Below, piece after piece: positions 25,566 to 33,885 of a stretch of 64,000 nt of DNA. Each line of letters begins with the position of its first letter. Positions within the stretch are counted from its first letter, which is position 1. The notes beneath the pieces are model-generated. The model was not told where the DNA came from and did not search any database. It saw only the letters and a list, made by a program, of their open reading frames with translations. The DNA lies in the NCBI RefSeq assembly GCF_027925525.1, contig NZ_BSDJ01000031.1, forward strand, positions 33,083 through 97,082. Reading direction: 5' to 3'. The translations under genes and the position numbers were made by a program. This DNA comes from Paenibacillus tyrphae. Lineage in GTDB: Bacteria; Bacillota; Bacilli; Paenibacillales; NBRC-103111.

Positions 25566-27548
25566 TCACTCCTCCGATTTGGTCTCGATAGTAACGCCCG
25601 GTGTGTGCTTGCGGCCCATCAACTTGCGTTTTTTGCGATTCTCTTTCGTCTCGAACACGATGTCCAGATCGTAATTGTCCGGGTACAGCTCCTTGCTCTC
25701 GATGTGAAGCTTCAGCCGCTTTTGGTTGATTTTGAACTTCTGGTTCTGGATCATCACCCCGACATTGCCCCGGGCATCCTCAGTTTCAAACACAATGCCA
25801 GTACGGCCCAAATAAGCGATATACACGCAATCGCCGAGCTGGAAAATTCCGGGTCCCTCCTCAGGAATCGGCTGAGCGGTGTCCTCCGGCTCCTTCTCCG
25901 AATGTGGCAGAGGCTCAGGCTCCGTTGTCGTTTCTTCCTGCAGGTCCGTGTTCGCCCCAGAGGCTTCGTTCGGCTCCGACTCAGACCCGGCGGCCTGTGT
26001 CCCCTGCGGCAAGCTTTCCGGCAAGCCGCGCGCGGTAATTTCGCGGGACCGCTCAATAAGGCCGGCAGGCAGCCCCAGCTTCAACGCGATCAGGAAGGCG
26101 TAGCTCTGGCCCGCTTCCCCGATCCGCAGCCGGTACAGCGGCTGAAGCGTGTCCGTATCGAACTCCATGCGGGCATTCTCGAACCCCGGCGTCACGTCGG
26201 CGAAATTTTTGATTTCCGTAAAATGGGTCGTCGCCACAACGGTCGCTCCTCTTCGGTGCAGTTCTTCCAGAATGGCCACCGACAAGCCGACGCCTTCCCC
26301 CGGATCGGTCCCGGAAGCCATTTCATCGATCAGAATGAGCGTCGAGCGGTCGGCAAATTGCAGCATCTCATTGACGTTCCGAATATGCGCGGAGAAGGTG
26401 CTGAGCGCATGCTCGATGCTTTGTCCGTCCCCGATATCGACGGCGAGATGGTTGAATACGGAAAGCAGGCTTCCTTCCCGAGCCGGAATCAATAAGCCCG
26501 ACTGCGCCATGACGGTCAGCAGACCGACCGTTTTCAGCGTTAGGGTTTTGCCTCCGGTATTCGGTCCCGTAATAATCAGCGACTTATACCGCCGTCCTAT
26601 GACGAAGTTCAACGGAACCATCGGCCGGTTCAACAGCGGATGCTTCGCTTCGCGCAGGTCAATGATCCCTTGGTCGTTCAGCTCCACATTGAAGCCTCCG
26701 ATAGCCAGAGCGTATTTGGCCTTGGCAAATATGAAATCGTAGGTGCCCACCGCCTCAATGTTCGTCAGAAGCTGTTGATCGCAGCTTTCCGCCAGTGCGG
26801 TCAAATCGCTCAATACTTTCAGCTCCTCCCGCGCTTCCTCCGCTTTCAGCCCCGTAAGCTCGAATTGAATCGTCATGACCTCGGCAGGCTCGATATAGAC
26901 CGTTTGGCCGCTTGCCGACTCGTCGAGCACCGTTCCCTTCACCAGCTTGCGGTGCTCTTTCTTGACCGGCAACACATACCGTCCGTTGCGCGTGCTGAGG
27001 ACATGCTCCTGCAAAATGGAGCGGTGGCGGCTCATCAACGAGTCCAGCTTGCTCTTCAGACGCTCCTCGAATACGGCCAGCCGCTTGCGGACTTTCATGA
27101 GTTCCTTGCTGGCGGAGTCGTGAACCTGCCCGTGACGGATACACCGTTCGATCTCCGATTTCAGCGCATCCATCGAATACATGGAAGCTGCGTAAGAGCT
27201 AATGTGAGGGGCTATCCCGCTTTTCGCGGCCATATACCTCATGAGCTGCGCGCAGCTGGTCAGAAATTGGTGCATGTGCATGAAGTCCTTCTCACTGAAC
27301 ACGTAACCCGTTCCCAGCAGGTCCAAAATATTTTCCATGCCTTCCAGCGAAGGAATCGGAACGCTGGCGCCGTGCTGGAGCAAGGACTTCGCTTCCGCCG
27401 TCTCGTCCAGCTTCGCCCGTACGACGGACTTCGCCGTTATCGGAAGCAGCTCGTCAATCTGCCGCTTGCCCAGATACGATACGGCATATTCCGCCAAGGC
27501 TTCTTTGATTTTGCCGTATTCCAATCGTTGCAATGCTTTTTCATTCAT
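25566..27548 (-). CDS. MutS2 paralogue lacking the Smr nuclease domain
   Basis: The 660-residue protein has the MutS2 core and clamp (residues 1-310), an ABC ATPase with Walker A GPNTGGKT (328-335), LSTFSAH signature region and Walker B LILIDEMASGTDP. An acidic Pro/Glu-rich linker (about 510-565) and a KOW-like domain (GDCVYIAYLGRTGIVFE, about 566-612) follow, and it stops at a basic tail. Housekeeping MutS2 is about 785 residues and ends in an Smr nuclease, absent here. MutS2 binds collided ribosomes and splits them. This paralogue begins an operon behind a leader-peptide attenuator. Confidence 0.85.
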   Translation of the reverse strand: MNEKALQRLEYGKIKEALAEYAVSYLGKRQIDELLPITAKSVVRAKLDETAEAKSLLQHGASVPIPSLEGMENILDLLGTGYVFSEKDFMHMHQFLTSCAQLMRYMAAKSGIAPHISSYAASMYSMDALKSEIERCIRHGQVHDSASKELMKVRKRLAVFEERLKSKLDSLMSRHRSILQEHVLSTRNGRYVLPVKKEHRKLVKGTVLDESASGQTVYIEPAEVMTIQFELTGLKAEEAREELKVLSDLTALAESCDQQLLTNIEAVGTYDFIFAKAKYALAIGGFNVELNDQGIIDLREAKHPLLNRPMVPLNFVIGRRYKSLIITGPNTGGKTLTLKTVGLLTVMAQSGLLIPAREGSLLSVFNHLAVDIGDGQSIEHALSTFSAHIRNVNEMLQFADRSTLILIDEMASGTDPGEGVGLSVAILEELHRRGATVVATTHFTEIKNFADVTPGFENARMEFDTDTLQPLYRLRIGEAGQSYAFLIALKLGLPAGLIERSREITARGLPESLPQGTQAAGSESEPNEASGANTDLQEETTTEPEPLPHSEKEPEDTAQPIPEEGPGIFQLGDCVYIAYLGRTGIVFETEDARGNVGVMIQNQKFKINQKRLKLHIESKELYPDNYDLDIVFETKENRKKRKLMGRKHTPGVTIETKSEE

Positions 27549-27568
27549 GGGTGATCTCTCCTTGTAAG

Positions 27569-27617
27569 AAAATAAAAAAAGGGCAGAGAATGAACGTACG
27601 TCATTCTCTGCCCTTTT
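27569..27617 (-). terminator. Leader terminator 2 of the MutS2-like operon
   Basis: A perfect 17-base stem, AAAAGGGCAGAGAATGA with its complement, around an ACGTACG loop, is followed by TTTTTTTATTTT on the minus strand. It ends about 20 bases before the MutS2-like start codon, so it must be bypassed for the operon to be expressed. Confidence 0.85.
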
Positions 27618-27646
27618 GTGACCATGCCTAATTAAAAGCGCCCGAT

Positions 27647-27680
27647 AAAACAGAAAATCCGCGCTGAACTCAGCACGGAT
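27647..27680 (-). terminator. Leader terminator 1 of the MutS2-like operon
   Basis: On the minus strand ATCCGTGCTGA and TCAGCGCGGAT form an 11-pair stem (one G-T wobble) with a two-base loop, followed by TTTTCTGTTTT. It lies upstream of terminator 2 in the same leader. Confidence 0.6.
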
Positions 27681-27730
27681 GATAGGCGCAATGAATAGGC
27701 ATGTACCTATGGCATTGTATGATATCCGTT

Positions 27731-27846
27731 GTTCTTAACTAATTCCAAGGTAACCGTAAACCCATGAAAAAATAAACCTTGCTTAACAGCAAAATTTGCC
27801 CATGAATTTCCAGAAACCTCATTATGGAATTTGATTAGTTAAGAAC
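27731..27846 (-). promoter_or_regulatory. Long-range stem overlapping the leader peptide codons
   Basis: GTTCTTAACTAAT, the last codons and stop of the leader ORF on the minus strand (27834-27846), is exactly complementary to ATTAGTTAAGAAC further downstream (27731-27743), with extra GGAA/TTCC pairs. A ribosome sitting on the leader ORF would block this stem and could redirect folding of the terminators behind it. Confidence 0.65.
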
Positions 27847-27858
27847 GACCACCGACAT
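27835..27858 (-). CDS. Leader peptide MSVVVLN of the MutS2-like operon
   Basis: A seven-codon ORF starts at 27858 with AAGGAGAG seven bases upstream, about 30 bases after the promoter. Its last three codons and stop lie in the arm of a 13-base inverted repeat. Such short ORFs before tandem terminators are typical of ribosome-stalling attenuators of antibiotic resistance genes. Confidence 0.6.
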   Translation of the reverse strand: MSVVVLN

Positions 27859-27889
27859 CAAAATCTCTCCTTAGGTAACAATTATTTCT

Positions 27890-27919
27890 ACTGTACCTTA
27901 CTTCCCTAGTGAATGTCAA
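27890..27919 (-). promoter_or_regulatory. Promoter of the MutS2-like operon leader
   Basis: A perfect TTGACA (27914-27919) and TACAGT (27890-27895) on the minus strand are 18 bases apart. The leader RNA would be about 330 bases before the first structural gene. Confidence 0.65.
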
Positions 27920-27986
27920 GTGCTGTAAAATTTCGCTGCTCGTTTTGGTGGATTCAAGCCGGTTGATGCCAGCCGTACCTCAACCG

Positions 27987-29702
27987 TCATGCCCCGAACT
28001 GTGCCCGGTGCAAGCGGCTGTATGCGCCCTCCGCAGCAAGCAGCTGCTCGTGATTGCCCTGCTCGGCAATGCCTTGGTCCGCGACCACCACGATCCGGTC
28101 GGCGTTCTTTATCGTCGCCAGCCGATGGGCAATAATCAGCGTCGTCCGGCCTTCCGACAGCTCGGCCAGCGCCTGCTGAATCGCCGCCTCCGTCTCCGTA
28201 TCGAGCGCCGATGTCGCTTCGTCAAGTATGAGGATCGGCGGATTTTTCAGGAACATGCGGGCAATCGAGAGCCGCTGCTTTTGCCCGCCGGACAGCTTCA
28301 CCCCGCGCTCGCCGATCAGTGTATCGAGCCCCTCGGGCTGGGACAAGATCAACTCTTCCAGCTGCGCCCGGCGCGCGGCCTCCCAGATTTGCTCATCCGT
28401 CGCTCCCAACTTGCCGTACGCAATATTTTCGCGGATCGTCCCATCAAACAGGAACACGTCCTGCTGCACGATACCGATGTGCGAGCGCAGCGATTGCAGC
28501 ATCATCTGCCGGATGTCGATGCCGTCTATCGTGATGCTTCCTTCGTCGACCTCGTAGAACCGTGGCAGGAGGCTGCACAAGGTTGTCTTGCCCGCGCCGG
28601 ACGGGCCGACAAGCGCTACGGTTTCCCCCGCTCGCACGTTGAGATGAACGTCCTGCAGCACCTTCTCCTTGTTCTCGTAGCCGAACTTCACGCCGCTGAA
28701 ACGGATATTCCCCTTCAGATGCTCGACCTGGCGCGCATCCGGCGCATCGTCTACATCCGGGGCGGTCTCCAGCAGCTCAAGATACCGTTTGAAGCCCGCA
28801 ATGCCTTTCGGATACGTCTCGATCACCGAGTTGATCTTCTGAATCGGCCCGAGGAAGACGTTGGACAGCATGACGAAAGCGATGAACTCCCCGTACGTCA
28901 TTTTTTGCTGGATCACAAACCAAGTGCCGCAGACGAGTACGAACAACGAAACGAGCTTCATCAAAATATAGCTCAGCGACGAATTCCACGCCATGATCCG
29001 GTAGGTCAGCAGCTTGGTCATCCGAAACCGGATGTTGTTCTCCGCGAAGCGGGCGATTTCATGCTTCTCGTTGGAAAACGCCTGCACGACGCGAATGCCG
29101 CTGATATTGTTTTCGACCCTGGCATTGTAGTCCGCGATGTCGGCGAACATGCGCTTGAAGGCGCGCGACATTTTTTGGCTGAAATACAGGGACAAGTAAA
29201 TCATCAGCGGGATGATAATAAAAGTCAGCACCGCGAGCTGCCAGTTGATGTTCAGCATAATTCCGAAGGCTCCGGCCAGCGTCATGACGGCAATGAACAA
29301 GTCTTCGGGGCCATGGTGGGCGATCTCCCCGATGTCCATCAAGTCGTTGGTCATCCGGGAGACGAGATGCCCGGTCTTGTTGTTGTCGAAGAAGCGGAAC
29401 GACAGCTTCTGCACATGATCGAACAGCTTCTTACGCATATCCGTTTCGATGTTGATGCCCAGCATGTGCCCCCAATACGTAACCACGTAGTGCAGCGCAG
29501 CGCTGACCGCATAAATGCCGAGCAAGCCGACGCAGCCCCACAAAATCCACTCCCATTTTCCGCTTGGCAGCAGATCGTCCACCACCCGGTTGACGGCGAT
29601 CGGAAAAGCCAGCTCCAGCAGCGCCGCGATAATTGCGCAGGAGAAGTCCAGCAGAAATAGCCCTTTATATGGTTGATAATAAGCAAAAAAACGGCGGAGC
29701 AT
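27987..29702 (-). CDS. ABC exporter (fused permease-ATPase half-transporter), Fur-controlled
   Basis: The start at 29702 (MLRRFFAYYQPYKG) follows GAGAGGG. The 571-residue protein has six membrane helices, then an ATPase with Walker A GPSGAGKTT, signature LSGGQKQRLSIAR, Walker B ILILDEATSALD and a switch His in IIAHRLATI. It resembles the YfiB/YfiC and BmrA multidrug or siderophore exporters. A Fur box lies 45 bases upstream, and the divergent neighbour is a siderophore-binding lipoprotein. A role in siderophore export or recycling is therefore likely. It should work as a homodimer unless it has a partner elsewhere. Confidence 0.85.
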   Translation of the reverse strand: MLRRFFAYYQPYKGLFLLDFSCAIIAALLELAFPIAVNRVVDDLLPSGKWEWILWGCVGLLGIYAVSAALHYVVTYWGHMLGINIETDMRKKLFDHVQKLSFRFFDNNKTGHLVSRMTNDLMDIGEIAHHGPEDLFIAVMTLAGAFGIMLNINWQLAVLTFIIIPLMIYLSLYFSQKMSRAFKRMFADIADYNARVENNISGIRVVQAFSNEKHEIARFAENNIRFRMTKLLTYRIMAWNSSLSYILMKLVSLFVLVCGTWFVIQQKMTYGEFIAFVMLSNVFLGPIQKINSVIETYPKGIAGFKRYLELLETAPDVDDAPDARQVEHLKGNIRFSGVKFGYENKEKVLQDVHLNVRAGETVALVGPSGAGKTTLCSLLPRFYEVDEGSITIDGIDIRQMMLQSLRSHIGIVQQDVFLFDGTIRENIAYGKLGATDEQIWEAARRAQLEELILSQPEGLDTLIGERGVKLSGGQKQRLSIARMFLKNPPILILDEATSALDTETEAAIQQALAELSEGRTTLIIAHRLATIKNADRIVVVADQGIAEQGNHEQLLAAEGAYSRLHRAQFGA

Positions 29703-29746
29703 AGGCAACCCTCTCTCTCTATCGATACTTTTTTCGTCGGGACAAA

Positions 29747-29761
29747 TGAGATTGATTCTCA
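29747..29761. promoter_or_regulatory. Fur box of the ABC exporter
   Basis: TGAGATTGATTCTCA is a symmetric variant of the Fur operator (TGAnAATnATTnTCA family), 45 bases upstream of the exporter start. Confidence 0.65.
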
Positions 29762-29931
29762 TTACCACACCTCATTGTAGGCGGCTTACCTAGAGATGGC
29801 AATGGACAAACGCGACGTTTTTTTTGTACAAATTGAAAGGGGTTGGCCGAAGTTTTTGTACAAAATGAAGCGGCCGTTTTTCGTTTGTCCATTGAGTGCC
29901 GAACAGGTTCCTTATATGATGGTCTCTGAAC

Positions 29932-29950
29932 GATAATGAGAATCATTATC
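29932..29950. promoter_or_regulatory. Fur box of the siderophore-binding lipoprotein
   Basis: GATAATGAGAATCATTATC is a near-consensus 19-base Fur operator, 37 bases before the lipoprotein start. Confidence 0.85.
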
Positions 29951-29986
29951 TATCACTATTACACCCTGTCGAAGGAAGGTAAGCTC

Positions 29987-30970
29987 ATGAAAGCGGCAAG
30001 AAAAGTCATTCATCTGTTCGTCATCATGTTTAGCTTAGGATCACTGCTGGTTATGGCGGCATGCGGCGCACCAACCGCAGCTCCTCCCGCTTCGGCCGGG
30101 CAAACCGCAGACTCGGCCGAAGCCAAAGCGCCCGCTACACGCAAGTACACAGATTACAAAGGCAACGAAGTGCAAATTCCCGTGCAACCGCAACGCGTTA
30201 TTTTTGCGGGAGAGACATTCGGCGATTTGCTGGTTCTTGGAGTCGACGCCGTCGGTGCACAGTTGTCTTCGATCAAAGATCACGTCTTCGAAAACCGGGT
30301 GAAGCCTATCGCAGATGTCGGCTTCCCGATCAATCTGGAAAAGGTGCTGGAGCTGAAGCCTGATTTGATTCTTGTGGCCAGCACCGACGCGAAGCAATAC
30401 GAGCAGCTTTCCAAAGTCGCTCCTACCGTCATGTTCGATACGTTCGCCCCGCTGGACGAGCGTATTGCGCTGCTGGGGGATTTGCTCGGAAAGCAGCAGC
30501 AGGCCAAGCAGTGGCTTGCCGATTTCAACGCCAAGGCGGAGGCCATGTGGAAGCAGCTCCGGGCGGACGGCATGAAAGACGGAGAAACCGCCTCGGTGTT
30601 TACGTATTATCCCGGCGACCGGCTGTTTGTCATGGCGCGCGCCGGGCTTCCGCAAATGCTGTATCATCCAAACGGCTTCAAGCCTACCCCGATGATTCAG
30701 GAAATGCTGAACGGCAGCCAAGGGTTCAAGCATATCTCGCCGGAGCTTCTGCCGCAGTACGCCGGAGACCGGATTTTCATTCTCATTCCGGCCGCAGGTC
30801 TGGAAGACGCACGCAAATCGACAGACGAATTGATGAAAAGCCGCATTTGGCTCGATCTGCCTGCCGTCAAGAACGGCCGCGTCTACTCGATCGATATTTC
30901 AAAATCCGACAGCGACGCCTCGACGAGGGAATGGATGCTGGAGGAGCTGCCTAGAATGCTTCGGAAATAA
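29987..30970 (+). CDS. Iron-siderophore ABC substrate-binding lipoprotein (FecB/FeuA type)
   Basis: The ATG at 29987 has GGAAGGT upstream. The 327-residue product carries a lipobox VMAAC, so it is tethered outside the membrane, followed by a helical-backbone class III binding protein: RKYTDYKGNEVQIPVQPQRVIFAGETFGDLL, then KPDLILVAST. It should bind a ferric siderophore and pass it to a permease, but no FecCD-type permease is next to it. Its binding domain is closely similar to the C-terminal half of the regulator encoded next door, so both probably see the same ligand. Confidence 0.88.
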   Translation: MKAARKVIHLFVIMFSLGSLLVMAACGAPTAAPPASAGQTADSAEAKAPATRKYTDYKGNEVQIPVQPQRVIFAGETFGDLLVLGVDAVGAQLSSIKDHVFENRVKPIADVGFPINLEKVLELKPDLILVASTDAKQYEQLSKVAPTVMFDTFAPLDERIALLGDLLGKQQQAKQWLADFNAKAEAMWKQLRADGMKDGETASVFTYYPGDRLFVMARAGLPQMLYHPNGFKPTPMIQEMLNGSQGFKHISPELLPQYAGDRIFILIPAAGLEDARKSTDELMKSRIWLDLPAVKNGRVYSIDISKSDSDASTREWMLEELPRMLRK

Positions 30971-30998
30971 GATTACCGATTTATGCGGGAGGTTCCCG

Positions 30999-31037
30999 GA
31001 AGCTTTTCAAGCTGTCATTGAAAAGCTTCTTTGTTTT
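30999..31037 (+). terminator. Intrinsic terminator of the binding-protein gene
   Basis: GAAGCTTTTCAA pairs perfectly with TTGAAAAGCTTC, followed by TTTGTTTTTT. Confidence 0.9.
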
Positions 31038-31056
31038 TTATACAATAGACGTTAAT

Positions 31057-31071
31057 TGATAATAATTATCA
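31057..31071. promoter_or_regulatory. Fur box of the Btr-like regulator gene
   Basis: TGATAATAATTATCA is a perfect 15-base palindrome matching the Fur consensus, followed by TTCTCATT, 30 bases before the start codon. Confidence 0.85.
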
Positions 31072-31100
31072 TTCTCATTTTATGAAGGAGGAATGAACGA

Positions 31101-32762
31101 TTGGGCTGCGAATCGGCAAACGCCTCTCCCCTGCGCTCCCTGCTATTTCACCTCTCGGATATCGAGCGAATCCATCAGCCGGTCGGATGGAAATCCGGGA
31201 CACAAGCGGCCGCTCACCATACGATGCTGATCATCACTGCCGGACAAGGCCGCTTGGAGGCGGACGATAGCCGCTATCACTTCACTCCCGACAGGTGCTT
31301 TTTATTCGCTCCCGGCGCTTCGTATCAACTGGAGAACGAATATGACGACGCGCTCCGCTTCTACAAGATCACGTTCACGGCCGTTCGCCTTGGAAGCACT
31401 TCGCACGAAACGTTTGCCGGGGAGCTTTTTCCGGAGCGCCGCGAGCTGACCGCGTATCCGTTCTCCCGGCTTGTCCGGCTAACGGAAGAACTGTACGCCG
31501 GCCGGCCCGATCCGTGCGATATCGCTTGGTTCAAACAGCAGCTGCGGTTTCAGGAGCTGCTGGGCTTTGTCATCGAGCACAATCTCCATTCGGAGCAGCC
31601 GCTCAGTCCGACGCAGGCGGTCGAAAGCACGGTCCGTTACATACAGAACCATTACATGGATAACATCACCGTCAAGCAGTTGGCTCGTCTGGCGCAAGTG
31701 CCGCATTGGCAGTACACCCCGATTTTCCAGGAGCTGACCGGCAGGAAGCCGCTCGATTATTTGACCGAGTTGCGGATTAACCGCTCCAAGCAATTGCTGC
31801 TCGCTTCGACAGCCCCTTTAAGGGAAATTGCCCAGCAAGTCGGCTTTCGGGACGAGTACTATTTCAACCGGCGCTTTCGTCAAACGACAGGCATCACCCC
31901 GAAGCAGTATGCCCGTCTGGCGAGCCGCACCGTACTGGTCAGGGATTGGACCGGGCGCGAGGTCGAAATTCCCGAGCAGCCGGAGCGGATCATTTATTAC
32001 GGGGAAACGTTCGGTGACCTGCTGGCGCTAGGCATTAAAGCGATCGGCGGCGGCATTTCTTTTTATAAGCAATCTTTATTCAAGAACAAGCTGCAGGACG
32101 TGCACGACGTTGGATTTCCGATGAAGACGGACGTCCTTGCGGCGCTGAAGCCGGATTTAATCATCTTGGCCAGCTCCGACGAAGCGCTGTATGCCCGCAT
32201 TGCGAAGATCGCTCCCACGCTGACGTTTAATTCGTTTGCGCCGCTCGATCATCGTCTGCAGACGCTCGGCCGCTGGCTCGGAAAAACGCGCGAAGCGGAG
32301 CGGTGGCTGAAAGCCTACAACGCCAAAGCAGCCGCCATGTGGCAGCAGCTTCGCTCCACCATCGAACCAGGAGAAACGGCCTCCGTGTTTATCTACGATC
32401 ATGGCAAGCGCTTATTCGTTATGGGAGCCGTCGGTCTTTCGTCGGCGCTTTATCACCCTTACGGCTTTCGGCCTGCCGGTCACATTCAGGAAGTGCTGAA
32501 TGCGGGCCAAGGGTTTTCGGAAATAGCCGAAGCCAGCCTGCCCGCATATGCCGGGGACCGTATTTTCATGCTGCTTCCCTCAAGCCCGGAGTCGGAACAA
32601 GCGGCGAAGAAGCTGATGCGCAGCCCACTTTGGCGCAGTCTGCCCGCCGTTCGTAACGGCCGCGTCCATCTGGTGGATGCCGCGCAATGGAACTTCGGCG
32701 ACGCCTTCACCAGAGCGAAGCTGCTTGAAGTGCTGCCCCGGTGGCTTAACAAAACCTCGTAG
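31101..32762 (+). CDS. Btr-like AraC regulator fused to a siderophore-binding domain
   Basis: The start is TTG at 31101 with AGGAGG nine bases upstream; the nearby ATG is out of frame. The 553-residue protein has an N-terminal cupin-like sensor, a two-part AraC helix-turn-helix (about residues 170-275: ITVKQLARLAQVPHWQYTPIFQELTG and REIAQQVGFRDEYYFNRRFRQTTG), then a FecB-type domain from about 280 (VRDWTGREVEIPEQPERIIYYGETFGDLLALG). It has no signal peptide and works in the cytoplasm. Btr of Bacillus subtilis has this architecture and activates siderophore uptake genes when it binds ferric bacillibactin. A Fur box adds iron control. Confidence 0.88.
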   Translation: MGCESANASPLRSLLFHLSDIERIHQPVGWKSGTQAAAHHTMLIITAGQGRLEADDSRYHFTPDRCFLFAPGASYQLENEYDDALRFYKITFTAVRLGSTSHETFAGELFPERRELTAYPFSRLVRLTEELYAGRPDPCDIAWFKQQLRFQELLGFVIEHNLHSEQPLSPTQAVESTVRYIQNHYMDNITVKQLARLAQVPHWQYTPIFQELTGRKPLDYLTELRINRSKQLLLASTAPLREIAQQVGFRDEYYFNRRFRQTTGITPKQYARLASRTVLVRDWTGREVEIPEQPERIIYYGETFGDLLALGIKAIGGGISFYKQSLFKNKLQDVHDVGFPMKTDVLAALKPDLIILASSDEALYARIAKIAPTLTFNSFAPLDHRLQTLGRWLGKTREAERWLKAYNAKAAAMWQQLRSTIEPGETASVFIYDHGKRLFVMGAVGLSSALYHPYGFRPAGHIQEVLNAGQGFSEIAEASLPAYAGDRIFMLLPSSPESEQAAKKLMRSPLWRSLPAVRNGRVHLVDAAQWNFGDAFTRAKLLEVLPRWLNKTS

Positions 32763-32814
32763 GATCAGCTCGACCGACGCAAGTGGGGTACCGGTGCCGA
32801 GCATATGAAACAAA

Positions 32815-32858
32815 AAGCGGCGGTCCGGAGCCGAAAATCTAGCTCCAAACTGCCGCTT
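32815..32858 (-). terminator. Intrinsic terminator of the alpha/beta hydrolase gene
   Basis: AAGCGGC (32815-32821) and GCCGCTT (32852-32858), with inner GGAGC/GCTCC, are followed by TTTTTG on the minus strand. Confidence 0.75.
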
Positions 32859-32863
32859 CCTAA

Positions 32864-33706
32864 TTATTGTGCTCTCGCCGTGTGGTTGATGATCGCGTCG
32901 ATCATCCGCTCCCAATCGTCACGGTGAAGCTCGTGCCCGGTCCCTTCCAGCGTGAGCAGAACGGCTCCCGGAATTTGGTTCGCAAGTGCCACCCCATGCT
33001 CGTAAGGCAGAATCGGATCTTCCGTTCCGTGAATGACTAGTGCCGGAGCTTCGATCTCGTGAACCCGGGCGATATCCGATTCCCCGCCTGTCAACAAGCC
33101 GTGATTGAACATGCTGGACAAGCGGCTCGCCCTCCTGACTTCTTGGATAGCCAGACGTCTGATTCTCTCCTCATCACACGGATGCTTGGAGCCTTTTAAG
33201 ATTTTCCATTTTTCTACAGTCTGATCGACGGCCGCCTGCTCGTTCTTCAGATCCACATTGGCCGTAGCCGCAAAGAAGGCTTCCACCTTTTCCTCCATTG
33301 GCGGCAAACCTGGCGCGAAGGCCGACGTCATTACCAGCGTAGCGGTCAGCACTTTTTGCGGGTGCCGCACTGCCGCAAGCATCGTAAGCAGCCCGCCGAG
33401 CGACATGCCAACAAAGTGCGCCTGCGATATCCCGTACCCGTCGAGAACGCGAACCGTATCGTCCGCCATATCTTCCAAGGTATATTCCGGGCACCCCGGT
33501 TCATACGTCGTCGAACGCCCGACATCGCGGTTATCGTAGCGGATCACATACCTTCCCCGTTCCGCGAGACGCTGGCAAAACTCGTCCTCCCACCAAATCA
33601 TCGATGCGGTGGCTCCCATAATCAATAAAATGGCCGGGTCGTTTGGATTTCCGAAGCTTTCGGCACACAATTCAATTCCGTCTATTCTCAGCATCTGTTC
33701 GCTCAT
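32864..33706 (-). CDS. Alpha/beta hydrolase behind a leader-peptide attenuator (possible macrolide-esterase type)
   Basis: The start at 33706 (MSEQMLRIDGIEL) has GGAGG nine bases upstream. The 280-residue protein shows the hydrolase triad: Ser in VGMSLGG, Asp in HGTEDPI and His in GTGHELH, with oxyanion region ILLIMGATASMIWW and the block RYDNRDVGRST. This block occurs in a large family that includes aclacinomycin methylesterase and, as far as I recall, the Est(T) macrolide esterases. The substrate is not proven. A leader peptide and two terminators upstream suggest induction by ribosome stalling, which would fit an antibiotic-hydrolysing enzyme. Confidence 0.8.
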   Translation of the reverse strand: MSEQMLRIDGIELCAESFGNPNDPAILLIMGATASMIWWEDEFCQRLAERGRYVIRYDNRDVGRSTTYEPGCPEYTLEDMADDTVRVLDGYGISQAHFVGMSLGGLLTMLAAVRHPQKVLTATLVMTSAFAPGLPPMEEKVEAFFAATANVDLKNEQAAVDQTVEKWKILKGSKHPCDEERIRRLAIQEVRRASRLSSMFNHGLLTGGESDIARVHEIEAPALVIHGTEDPILPYEHGVALANQIPGAVLLTLEGTGHELHRDDWERMIDAIINHTARAQ

Positions 33707-33734
33707 AGTCTGATTCCTCCCAAAATTTAAAAAT

Positions 33735-33757
33735 AAAAACACAGGCTGCTGCCTGTG
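33735..33757 (-). terminator. Leader terminator 2 of the hydrolase gene
   Basis: CACAGGC and GCCTGTG flank a four-base loop and are followed on the minus strand by TTTTTATTTTT. It lies about 30 bases before the start codon, inside the leader. Confidence 0.85.
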
Positions 33758-33776
33758 CCAGGAGTCATCGGAAAAG

Positions 33777-33824
33777 GACGTACGTATCCTCTCAAGAAGA
33801 TCCTTCCCCGTTTCGACGTACGTC
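33777..33824 (-). promoter_or_regulatory. ACGTACGT inverted repeat in the hydrolase leader
   Basis: GACGTACGT (33777-33785) and GACGTACGTC (33815-33824) can pair over nine bases, just ahead of leader terminator 2. Each half is also self-complementary. It may be an antiterminator or a pausing hairpin; its role is unproven. Confidence 0.4.
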
Positions 33825-33885
33825 AAATCAGGGCAGTCTTCAACGAAAAGATTACTGGCCTTAGTATTACAATTTGCGGGCATGA

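Noticed and set aside
27569..27919. T-box riboswitch in the leader of the MutS2-like operon
   Set aside because: The conserved T-box sequence (AGGGTGGNACCGCG) and a specifier loop were not found, while a short ORF with a strong ribosome binding site is present.
27909..29660. Long open frame on the plus strand opposite the ABC exporter
   Set aside because: It lacks a ribosome binding site and any family features, and it mirrors the codon structure of the real ABC gene on the minus strand.
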